The notes below the pieces were generated by a model. That model worked only from the letters and a program-made list of their open reading frames with translations, did no database searches and was not told the origin of the DNA. Shown one piece after another: positions 1 through 6,994 of a DNA stretch of 64,000 bases; within the stretch, counting starts at the first letter, position 1; each line of letters opens with the position of its first letter. A program made the position numbers and the translations under genes. This DNA comes from Pelagibacterium sp. 26DY04 (GTDB lineage: Bacteria > Pseudomonadota > Alphaproteobacteria > Rhizobiales > Devosiaceae), in assembly GCF_031202305.1 (NCBI RefSeq), contig NZ_CP101731.1, positions 1,240,001-1,304,000 on the forward strand, given 5' to 3'.

Positions 1-341
1 TGATCATGGACAACGGCACGATGATCGCCGACGACACGCCCGAGCGGCTCAAGGCCGATCTGGCCGGCGATGCCATCCGCGTCGACCTGACCAGTCCGGG
101 CGAGGTGACGACCGCCGCCGAAATCGCCCAGCACCTGCCGCAGGCGCGCGACATCCTCCCCAATGGCACGGCGCTGACGGTAACGGTCAAGGATGGCGAG
201 GCGGTGCTGCCGTTTTTTCTGCGTACCCTTCAGGACAAGGGCATCGATATCGCCGCCGCCAATGTCCGCCGGCCAACCCTCGATGACGTGTTCCTCGGCC
301 TCACCGGCCGCTCGCTGCGCGAGAACGCGGTCGCTGCCTGA
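1..341 (+). CDS. ABC transporter ATP-binding protein, C-terminal part (DrrA-like)
   Basis: Only the last ~113 codons are inside the window; the reading frame is open to the left edge. The Walker A, signature and Walker B motifs must lie upstream and are not visible. What remains is the C-terminal extension typical of DrrA/CcmA-type ATPases of ABC-2 exporters, ending in the family's usual PTLDDVFLGLTGRSL motif. The gene is followed after 27 bases by an ABC-2 permease on the same strand, so the two probably form one exporter (drug, lipid or polysaccharide; substrate unknown). The ATG at position 6 is internal and should not be taken as the start. Confidence 0.85.
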   Translation, partial: IMDNGTMIADDTPERLKADLAGDAIRVDLTSPGEVTTAAEIAQHLPQARDILPNGTALTVTVKDGEAVLPFFLRTLQDKGIDIAAANVRRPTLDDVFLGLTGRSLRENAVAA

Positions 342-368
342 CGAAATCCGATCGAAAGAGGTCCTGCA

Positions 369-1124
369 ATGAGTTTTGTTTCCGACACCGTCCTCTCCTT
401 CCGCCGAGAGATCGGGCCGACGTTGAGAAGCTGGTACTATATGATCTTCGGGGTCATCCAGCCGCTGCTCTATCTCGGCCTGTTCGTGCCGCTGCTGGGC
501 ACCATGCCGATCGCCGGCGAGGGCAATGCGCTCCAATGGTTCGTCCCCGGCATGGTGGTGATGCTGGTGCTGTTTACCACCGTCTCGTGCGGCTGGGCGC
601 TGACCGAAGAACTGTTCTCAGGCAGCTTCGAGCGGTTCCTGGCCACGCCCGCCAGCCGTCCGGCGCTGCTCGTCGGTCGCGCTCTCAAGGAACTGGCGCC
701 GCTCCTCATCCAGGCGCTGATCCTGATCGTCGTCGCGGTGCCCTTCGGGCTGCAATTGCACCCTCTGCCCATGCTGGTGGGGCTCTTGTTCCTGCTTGTC
801 TTCGGCGTCGGCGTGGCGTCGCTGTCCTACGCCCTGGCCATTGCGTCCAAGAACGATGGGAGCCTGTTCTATCTCGTCTCCCACTCGGTTTCCCTGCCGC
901 TTATGCTGCTCGGCGGCGTGCTGCTGCCGATGCAGATGGCGCCGGACTGGCTCTATATCGCCAGCCGCTTCAACCCGTTGACCTATCTGGTTGAAGCTGA
1001 ACGCGCTTTGTTCATGGGCGAACTGTTTTCCACAACTGTGCTTTGGGGCGCGCTCGTCTCGGGCGTCGTGGCGGTCGTGGGCCATGCCGTCGGCGCGGCC
1101 ACCATCAAGCGGGCGAGCCTGTGA
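369..1124 (+). CDS. ABC-2 type permease (DrrB-like)
   Basis: This is a 251-residue integral membrane protein of the ABC-2 permease family. A short N-terminal cytoplasmic segment with RREIGPTLRSWYY is followed by about six hydrophobic segments. It carries the conserved region FSGSFERFLATPASRPALL between the second and third, and a typical ending with FNPLTYLVEAER. A GAGG ribosome-binding site lies 7 bases before the ATG. It sits directly behind the ATPase fragment and would form the membrane channel of that exporter. The substrate cannot be read from sequence. Confidence 0.88.
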   Translation: MSFVSDTVLSFRREIGPTLRSWYYMIFGVIQPLLYLGLFVPLLGTMPIAGEGNALQWFVPGMVVMLVLFTTVSCGWALTEELFSGSFERFLATPASRPALLVGRALKELAPLLIQALILIVVAVPFGLQLHPLPMLVGLLFLLVFGVGVASLSYALAIASKNDGSLFYLVSHSVSLPLMLLGGVLLPMQMAPDWLYIASRFNPLTYLVEAERALFMGELFSTTVLWGALVSGVVAVVGHAVGAATIKRASL

Positions 1125-1496
1125 TTGCCTGCGAGCCGCAAGGCCTTGGCGTAACAAGTCCGTGAGGCAGTGGCCGCGCCGATTTTTACATGGCAGGGTC
1201 AAGGTGTGGGAATCGCCCGGCGCCCCCGCGTCATCCGCCTTCGGATGGCAACCATTTTCAGACTGCTCCAAGGTCTCCGTTCTGGGGGCGGCGTGTCGGC
1301 GCCGTCCCCTTTTTCGTGCTTGATTTGCCCGATTTTCGCGTCCATTGTGCGCGCCATGAAGACCGTCGGCCAGATCTGCATTATCGGCTGCATCATTATC
1401 CGCTAACAAGTGTTGGCGGCGCGGTTTTCATCATCCCGACTTGTAGGAGTGGACCCGCTGCCAGCGTGACATACGCTTACGCCTGGGGACCATTTC
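1125..1496. other. Intergenic region between ABC exporter and cysS
   Basis: There are 372 bases with no convincing gene. It holds an intrinsic terminator (1284-1314) for the exporter operon; the remainder before cysS (about 1320-1496) should contain the cysS promoter, although I cannot assign -35/-10 boxes with confidence. The short open frames here are shadows without coding character. Confidence 0.6.
1284..1314 (+). terminator. Intrinsic terminator downstream of ABC-2 exporter genes
   Basis: An 11-bp stem (1284-1294 with 1299-1309, two G-T wobbles) closes a GTCG loop and is followed at once by a run of five T (1310-1314). It lies about 160 bases after the permease stop and is the natural 3' end of that transcript. 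Confidence 0.7.
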
Positions 1497-2894
1497 ATGT
1501 CGCAAGAGCCGAGCCTTAAGCTCTACAACACGCTCACCCGGACCAAGGAGGACTTCGTCCCCATCGATCCGGCCAATGTGCGCATGTATGTCTGCGGGCC
1601 TACGGTTTACGATTTCGCCCATATCGGCAATGCGCGCCCGGTGATCGTCTTCGATCTGCTCTATCGGCTGCTGCGGCACGTTTATGGCGAAAGCCATGTC
1701 ACTTATGTGCGCAATATCACCGACGTGGACGACAAGATCAACGCGCGCGCCCTGCGCGATTTCCCCGATCTGCCGCTCAACGAGGCCATCCGCCAGGTGA
1801 CCGAAACCACGGCAAGCCAGTTCCACAAAGATGTCGCCGCGCTCGGCTGCCTGCCGCCTTCGGTCGAGCCGCGCGCCACCGAGCACATCGGGGGAATGAT
1901 CGAAATCATCGAGCGCCTGATCGCGCGCGGCCATGCTTACGAGGCCGGTGGCGAAGTGCTGTTCCGTGTCAATTCCATGCCCGATTACGGCCAGCTCTCG
2001 GGCCGCAATCTCGAGGACAACATCGCCGGAGCGCGGGTCGCCGTGGAGAGCCACAAGGAAAATCCGGCCGATTTCGTGCTCTGGAAAGCGTCCAGCGAAA
2101 ACGAGCCGGGATGGGACAGCCCCTGGGGCCGTGGCCGTCCCGGCTGGCATATCGAGTGCTCGGCCATGAGCAAAGAGCTGCTGGGCGAGACGTTCGACAT
2201 CCACGGGGGCGGGCTGGACCTCATTTTCCCCCACCACGAAAACGAAATCGCCCAGTCGCGCTGCGCCCACGGCACCGACATGATGGCCAATATTTGGATG
2301 CACAATGGCTATCTGCAGGTCGAAGGCCGCAAGATGAGCAAGTCCGAGGGCAATTTCATCACCATCCACGACCTGCTGGAGACTGAAAAATTCGGCGGCC
2401 GCAAATGGCCGGGCGAAGTGCTGCGGCTAGCCATGCTGATGACGCATTATCGCGAGCCCATCGATTTTTCGGTCGCAAGGCTGGAGGAGGCGGAAAACCG
2501 CCTGGTCGGCTGGCAGCGTGCTGCCCGGGCGAGCGGGGCCACGCCTCCGGACGCGGCGACGCTCGCCGAACTGGCCGACGACCTCAACTTTTCCCGCGCC
2601 GCGACCGTGTTGGACGCCATGGCGCGCAAAGCCAATCGCGGCGAAACCTCCGCCGCTCACTGCCTCGCCGCAACGCTCACCTTCCTCGGCTTCCCCCTCG
2701 ATAGCCTGATCCGGCAGGAGGGCGACGAGGCCACGGCGCAAAAAGTCTCCGAACGCCTCGCCGCGCTCGCAGCCAAGGATTTCACCAAAGCCGACGCCAT
2801 CCGCGCCGAACTGCTCGAACAAGGCATCCAGTTGATGGATTACAAGGACCCCGAAACGGGCGAGCGGAAGACGAAATGGGAGGTAGCGCGGTGA
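1497..2894 (+). CDS. cysS: Cysteinyl-tRNA synthetase
   Basis: CysS charges tRNA-Cys with cysteine in the cytoplasm. The 465-residue length is normal for the class Ia enzyme. Visible motifs are the zinc ligand and signature region [16 protein letters not shown] (Cys33, HIGN at 42-45), the second zinc-site region WHIECSAMS with the following [15 protein letters not shown] block, and the KMSKS loop at residues 279-283. The C-terminal anticodon-binding part is present. The stop codon overlaps a GTG (GTGA, 2891-2894) that may start the next gene, so cysS appears to lead a long polycistron of closely packed genes. Confidence 0.98.
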   Translation: MSQEPSLKLYNTLTRTKEDFVPIDPANVRMYVCGPTVYDFAHIGNARPVIVFDLLYRLLRHVYGESHVTYVRNITDVDDKINARALRDFPDLPLNEAIRQVTETTASQFHKDVAALGCLPPSVEPRATEHIGGMIEIIERLIARGHAYEAGGEVLFRVNSMPDYGQLSGRNLEDNIAGARVAVESHKENPADFVLWKASSENEPGWDSPWGRGRPGWHIECSAMSKELLGETFDIHGGGLDLIFPHHENEIAQSRCAHGTDMMANIWMHNGYLQVEGRKMSKSEGNFITIHDLLETEKFGGRKWPGEVLRLAMLMTHYREPIDFSVARLEEAENRLVGWQRAARASGATPPDAATLAELADDLNFSRAATVLDAMARKANRGETSAAHCLAATLTFLGFPLDSLIRQEGDEATAQKVSERLAALAAKDFTKADAIRAELLEQGIQLMDYKDPETGERKTKWEVAR

Positions 2895-3487
2895 AACGCC
2901 TGCAAGCTCCTGCGAGCCCGGCAACCTCAGCGCACCCCTCACCCCCGGCCCCTCTCCCTCAAGGGGAGAGGGGGGCTCTTGTTGCGGCACCTGCTTTAAA
3001 ATCGCCGTTGCAATTGACCCGGGAGCCCGCAACAGGCTTCCCTTCTCCCCTTGAGGGAGAAGGTGGGCTTTCGCGAAGCGAAAGGTCGGATGAGGGGTGC
3101 GCAGCGTTGCTGAAACCCGCCGGCGCTGACTGGCGGCATCAGATTCCAAAACGAAATCGCGGCTTCGCCAAATCCATGCGCCGCAATCCCACGGAAGCCG
3201 AGCGCCAGATGTGGATGCTTCTCAAGGACCGGCGGCTGGCCGCATATAAGTTCCGCCGCCAGGTCCCGATCGGTCCCTATATCGCCGACTTCGTCTGCTA
3301 CGCCTCGCGCCTGATCGTCGAACTCGATGGAAGCCAACACGGCGAGCAGTTGGATGCCGACCGAAACGCATGGCTGAATTCGAAAGGCTTTCGCGTCCTC
3401 CGTGTCTGGAACAACCAACTAGTCACCGAACGCGAAGCCGTGCTCGATGCCCTTTGGCACAATCTGCAGGAATCCCATCATGGCTGA
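2891..3487 (+). CDS. DUF559 endonuclease-like protein with repeat-derived N-terminal region
   Basis: The last ~105 residues (from about 3176) match the DUF559 family, a small PD-(D/E)XK/Vsr-like nuclease fold: MRRNPTEAE start motif, [18 protein letters not shown] with the catalytic-type Asp, then VELDGSQH, and RVLRVWNN near the end. The biological role of this family is not established. The upstream ~75 codons are made almost wholly of a palindromic repeat (2930-3102) that keeps the frame open. Possible starts are GTG 2891 (overlapping the cysS stop, reported here), ATG 2876, or ATG 3176, which gives a normal-length DUF559 protein. The start is therefore uncertain. The 3' end overlaps the next gene by 8 bases. 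Confidence 0.75.
   Translation: MKRLQAPASPATSAHPSPPAPLPQGERGALVAAPALKSPLQLTREPATGFPSPLEGEGGLSRSERSDEGCAALLKPAGADWRHQIPKRNRGFAKSMRRNPTEAERQMWMLLKDRRLAAYKFRRQVPIGPYIADFVCYASRLIVELDGSQHGEQLDADRNAWLNSKGFRVLRVWNNQLVTEREAVLDALWHNLQESHHG
2930..3102. repeat. Compound palindromic element with 12-bp terminal inverted repeats
   Basis: The element starts GCGCACCCCTCA (2930-2941) and ends with its perfect reverse complement (3091-3102). Inside are two REP-like hairpins (around 2950-2974 and 3041-3062) in opposite orientation, built on CTCCCCTTGAGGGAG-type palindromes. Related units occur at 22.6-22.9 kb and 40.1-40.9 kb. This copy lies inside the 5' part of the DUF559 reading frame. It resembles a BIME-type (paired REP) mobile palindrome. 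Confidence 0.8.
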
Positions 3488-3959
3488 TGAACTCACCGGC
3501 GGCTGCCAATGCGGTGCCGTGCGCTTTTCCACCAAGCTTTACGGACGCGGCTCGATCTGCCATTGCCGCATGTGCCAGAAGGCGTTCGGCAGCTTTTTCG
3601 GACCGCTGGTCACCGCCCATGACGGCACATGGACGCGGGGCGAGCCCAAATGGTTTCAAAGCTCGAATGCAGCCCGCCGCGCCTTTTGCGCCGATTGCGG
3701 AACGCCCTTGGCCTATCAGACCAAGTTCGGGCTCGAACTGGCCATCGGCGCCTTCGATCAGCCCGAGCGCGTACCGCCCGAAATCCAGGTCAACCCGCAC
3801 GACAAGGTGCCGTTTTTCGAAAGCCTGAGCCAATTGCCGCTGGTCGAGGATCCCGGCGAGGAATGGCGCAACTTCATGGCCGGCATTCATTCCAATCAGC
3901 ATCCCGACCACGATACGTCTGACTGGCCCCCGCGAGAGGAAGAAGAGGAGGAGCTATGA
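3480..3959 (+). CDS. GFA family (DUF636) zinc protein, copy 1
   Basis: This 159-residue protein belongs to the GFA (glutathione-dependent formaldehyde-activating enzyme-like, Mss4-fold) family. The zinc-binding pattern is complete: GGCQCGAVR (CxC), CHCRMCQKAFG (CxCxxC) and FCADCGTPL (CxxC). Most family members have no tested activity; a role with glutathione adducts of aldehydes is only a family-level inference. The ATG at 3480 has an AGGA site just upstream and is preferred over an earlier GTG-frame start. The gene is the first of three tandem paralogues and overlaps the next by ATGA. The tail HPDHDTSDW recurs in all three copies. Confidence 0.9.
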   Translation: MADELTGGCQCGAVRFSTKLYGRGSICHCRMCQKAFGSFFGPLVTAHDGTWTRGEPKWFQSSNAARRAFCADCGTPLAYQTKFGLELAIGAFDQPERVPPEIQVNPHDKVPFFESLSQLPLVEDPGEEWRNFMAGIHSNQHPDHDTSDWPPREEEEEEL

Positions 3960-4456
3960 ACCGCATCGATATGGAGGTGAGCGGCGGCTGCCAATGCGGC
4001 GCCGTGCGCTACCACACGAGCCAGATGCTCGATAACGCGCATCTGTGCCATTGCCGCATGTGCCAAAAGGCGGTGGGCAACATCTTCGCCGCCCTCGTCG
4101 CCGCGCCGGACGACAAGCTGATCTGGACGCGCGGCGAGCCGGCCATATGGCGCAGCTCGGAACATGTGGAGCGCGGCTTCTGCGCCAATTGCGGCACGCC
4201 GTTGTTCTATCACGACGTAAACAATGGCCGCACCAATCTGACCATCGGCTCGCTCGACAATCCCGACAATTTCCCGCCCCACGCCAATACGGGGTCCGAA
4301 GGGCAGGTCGCCTGGTTCAAAACCATCACCCAGATCGAGGATGGCGGCACGACCGAAGCCGAAGGCGAGGAGTGGGCAGCGGCCATCAAGGCTTCCAACC
4401 ACCAGCACCCCGACCATGACACCTCCCAATGGCAGCCGACTGGGAGGGAGACATGA
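3956..4456 (+). CDS. GFA family (DUF636) zinc protein, copy 2
   Basis: This is the second of three adjacent GFA-fold proteins, 166 residues. It has GGCQCGAVR, CHCRMCQKAVG and FCANCGTPL in the expected order, so both zinc-site halves are intact. It ends with HPDHDTSQW, nearly the same tail as copy 1. It overlaps copy 1 (ATGA at 3956-3959) and copy 3 (ATGA at 4453-4456), which implies translational coupling. The three copies differ enough in their middle parts to be old duplicates rather than a recent expansion. Confidence 0.9.
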   Translation: MNRIDMEVSGGCQCGAVRYHTSQMLDNAHLCHCRMCQKAVGNIFAALVAAPDDKLIWTRGEPAIWRSSEHVERGFCANCGTPLFYHDVNNGRTNLTIGSLDNPDNFPPHANTGSEGQVAWFKTITQIEDGGTTEAEGEEWAAAIKASNHQHPDHDTSQWQPTGRET

Positions 4457-4917
4457 CCACGCACGGCCAGACCTTCTCGGGCGGCTGCCAGTGCGGGGCT
4501 ATCCGCTATCAGGCCGAGGTGCTCGAAAACCCCGAGATCTGCCATTGCCGCATGTGCCAGAAGGCCCATGGCGCGCCGGCGGTCACCTGGGCGTCCGTGC
4601 CCGAGGCGGAGCTTCATTGGACGCGCGGCGAGCCGGCACATTTCGAAAGCTCGGCCAACGCCATGCGCGGCTTTTGCGCCAGGTGCGGCACGCCGCTGAC
4701 CTTCAAGCACCGCTACGCCAATACAATCGACATTGCGCTCGCAACGCTTGACCATCCCGAGCGGATCGCGCCCGAATATCAGGGCGGGGTGGAATCGCGC
4801 ATGCCGTGGTTTGGAAATATTCATCTGCTGCGGGAGGAGCGCATGGATGAACGCACCGATTCTCACCAGCACCCCGACCACGAGACTGACCATTGGCCTA
4901 AGGGAGGAGCCAAATGA
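4453..4917 (+). CDS. GFA family (DUF636) zinc protein, copy 3
   Basis: This third GFA-fold paralogue has 154 residues when started at ATG 4453, which has a GGGAGGGAG ribosome-binding site directly before it; an earlier in-frame ATG at 4429 lacks one. The motifs GGCQCGAIR, CHCRMCQKAHG and FCARCGTPL are intact, and the tail HQHPDHETDHW is again shared. Its stop overlaps the start of the VOC gene (ATGA, 4914-4917). The whole block would be co-translated. Confidence 0.9.
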   Translation: MTTHGQTFSGGCQCGAIRYQAEVLENPEICHCRMCQKAHGAPAVTWASVPEAELHWTRGEPAHFESSANAMRGFCARCGTPLTFKHRYANTIDIALATLDHPERIAPEYQGGVESRMPWFGNIHLLREERMDERTDSHQHPDHETDHWPKGGAK

Positions 4918-5294
4918 GCATGATCGACCATTTCGGACTGAGCGTTGCCGACTACGAAAAGTCACGCGCCTTCTATGACAAGGCGCTGGCGCCATTGGGC
5001 TATCGCAAACTGGCGGAATTTCCCATTCCCCAGGGGATGATCGCCGGCTATGGCGCCGACAAGCCCGATTTCTGGCTCAGCAGCGGCGGCCGTTGCACCG
5101 GCAACCTCCATTTCGCCTTTGCCGCCAAATCCCGCGCCGAGGTTGACGCCTTCTATGCCGCTGCGCTTGAGGCCGGCGGCCGCGACAACGGAGCGCCGGG
5201 TATCCGAGAGATTTACCATCCCAACTATTACGGGGCCTTCGTCTACGACCTCGACGGCCACAACATCGAGGCGGTGTGCCACGCGCCCGCCTGA
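4914..5294 (+). CDS. VOC family (glyoxalase/dioxygenase fold) protein
   Basis: This is a 126-residue single-domain vicinal-oxygen-chelate protein starting MIDHFGLSVADYEKSRAFYDKALAPLG-type, with the usual ending FVYDLDGHNIEAV that supplies the last metal-ligand Glu. His at the start (DHFGL) and Glu near the end fit the family's metal site. Family members include glyoxalase I, bleomycin-binding and fosfomycin-resistance proteins; the substrate is not predictable. Its position after three GFA proteins hints at aldehyde or thiol-adduct metabolism, which is inference only. Confidence 0.85.
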   Translation: MSMIDHFGLSVADYEKSRAFYDKALAPLGYRKLAEFPIPQGMIAGYGADKPDFWLSSGGRCTGNLHFAFAAKSRAEVDAFYAAALEAGGRDNGAPGIREIYHPNYYGAFVYDLDGHNIEAVCHAPA

Positions 5295-5320
5295 CTTTTT
5301 AAAGCGATTTTTCAAGCCTC

Positions 5321-6907
5321 ATGACTAAAGACCGTCTCTACCTCTTCGATACCACCTTGCGCGACGGCGCCCAGACCACGGGCGTCGAGTTCTCGCTTGA
5401 GGACAAGATCGCCATTGCGAAACTGCTGGACGGGCTGGGGCTGGATTACATCGAGGGCGGCTATCCCGGCGCCAATGTCGTCGATACCGAGTTCTTCGCC
5501 CAAAAGCGCACGAAGGCGGCCCAGTTCGTCGCCTTCGGCATGACCAAGCGGGCGGGGCGCTCGGTCGAGAACGATCCCGGCATCGCCGATCTGGTCAATT
5601 CGGGCGCCGATGCGGTCTGCTACGTGTCCAAGGCCTGGGACCATCAGGTCAAGCTCGCCCTGGGCATTTCGACCAGGGAAAACCTCAAAAGCCTTGCCGA
5701 AAGCATCCGAGCGGCGATCGCGGGCGGCAAGGAAGCGTTCGTCGATTGCGAGCACTTCTTTGACGGTTACAAGGCCAATCGGACCTATGCGCTTGATTGC
5801 GTGAAAACCGCGCTCGAGGCCGGCGCGCGCTGGGTGGTGCTGTGCGACACCAATGGCGGCACCATGCCTTCGGAGGTCGAAGCCATCGTCGCCGATGTGC
5901 TGACGGTGGCGCCCGGCGACAGGCTCGGCATCCACGCCCATGACGATACCGGCCAGGCGGTGGCCAATTCGCTGGCGGCCGTGAGGGCAGGGGTGCGCCA
6001 GATCCAGGGCACGATCAACGGGCTGGGCGAGCGCTGCGGCAACGCCAACCTCATGACCATCATTCCCACTCTGGTGCTCAAGCAGCTCTTTTCGGAGCGT
6101 TTCGAAACCGGCGTCACGCCCGAAAAGCTCGAAACGCTCACCCACGTGTCGCGCGCTTTCGATGAGATCCTCAACCGCGCGCCCAACCGGCACGCGCCCT
6201 ATGTGGGCGTTTCGGCCTTCGCGACAAAGGCCGGCATCCACGCCTCCGCCATCGCCAAGGACCCTTCGACCTATGAGCACGTCGCCCCCGAAACGGTGGG
6301 CAATGAGCGCGCCATCATGGTCTCCCAGCAGGCGGGGAAATCGAACCTTTTGACCTCGCTCAAGCGCTTCGACATCGAACTCGCCAAGGACGATCCGCGC
6401 CTCGACAAGCTCCTGCGTCAGGTCAAGGAACGCGAGGCGCGCGGCTATTCCTATGATGGGGCGGAGGCTTCGTTCTGCCTGCTCGCCCATAAGCTCCTGG
6501 GTTCGCTGCCGCGCTTTTTCGACGTCACCAGCTATCGCACGGCGGTGGAACGCCGGCACAATGCGCGCGGCGAACTGGTTACCGTTTGCGAGGCGGTGGT
6601 CAAGATCGATGTCGAGGGGGATATCCTGATGTCGGTGGCCGAGGGCAACGGCCCGGTCAACGCGCTCGACCTCGCCATGCGCAAAGATCTCGGCAAGTAT
6701 TCGAGCCGTATCGACGATCTTGAACTTGTGGACTACAAGGTGCGTATCCTGGACGGCGGCACGGGCGCGGTCACCCGTGTGCTGATCGAAAGCCGGGACG
6801 GGACGGGGGAAAGATGGTTCACCGTGGGCGTTTCCCCCAATATCATTGATGCGTCTTTCGAGGCGCTATATGAGTCCTTCACCTATAAGTTGATGAAGAC
6901 TGCATAG
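5321..6907 (+). CDS. cimA: (R)-citramalate synthase
   Basis: CimA condenses pyruvate with acetyl-CoA to citramalate, the first step of the threonine-independent route to 2-oxobutyrate and isoleucine. The 528-residue length fits. The HMGL-like catalytic domain shows FDTTLRDGAQTTG (Arg14-Asp15), LCDTNGGTMPSE and GIHAHDDTGQAVANSL with the metal-binding HxHxD pattern, then NGLGERCGNANL. The C-terminal ~150 residues form the LeuA-type dimer/allosteric domain. The long spacing and the FSLEDK segment after the first motif distinguish it from LeuA. It is 26 bases after the VOC gene, on the same strand. Confidence 0.92.
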   Translation: MTKDRLYLFDTTLRDGAQTTGVEFSLEDKIAIAKLLDGLGLDYIEGGYPGANVVDTEFFAQKRTKAAQFVAFGMTKRAGRSVENDPGIADLVNSGADAVCYVSKAWDHQVKLALGISTRENLKSLAESIRAAIAGGKEAFVDCEHFFDGYKANRTYALDCVKTALEAGARWVVLCDTNGGTMPSEVEAIVADVLTVAPGDRLGIHAHDDTGQAVANSLAAVRAGVRQIQGTINGLGERCGNANLMTIIPTLVLKQLFSERFETGVTPEKLETLTHVSRAFDEILNRAPNRHAPYVGVSAFATKAGIHASAIAKDPSTYEHVAPETVGNERAIMVSQQAGKSNLLTSLKRFDIELAKDDPRLDKLLRQVKEREARGYSYDGAEASFCLLAHKLLGSLPRFFDVTSYRTAVERRHNARGELVTVCEAVVKIDVEGDILMSVAEGNGPVNALDLAMRKDLGKYSSRIDDLELVDYKVRILDGGTGAVTRVLIESRDGTGERWFTVGVSPNIIDASFEALYESFTYKLMKTA

Positions 6908-6994
6908 TCGTTATAGTTCAAACGACTGCGAAGATAAAACGAATCGAAATCTAAGGCCGACGCGGCGGCCCGGTAACACGTAACGGAGGCTCCA

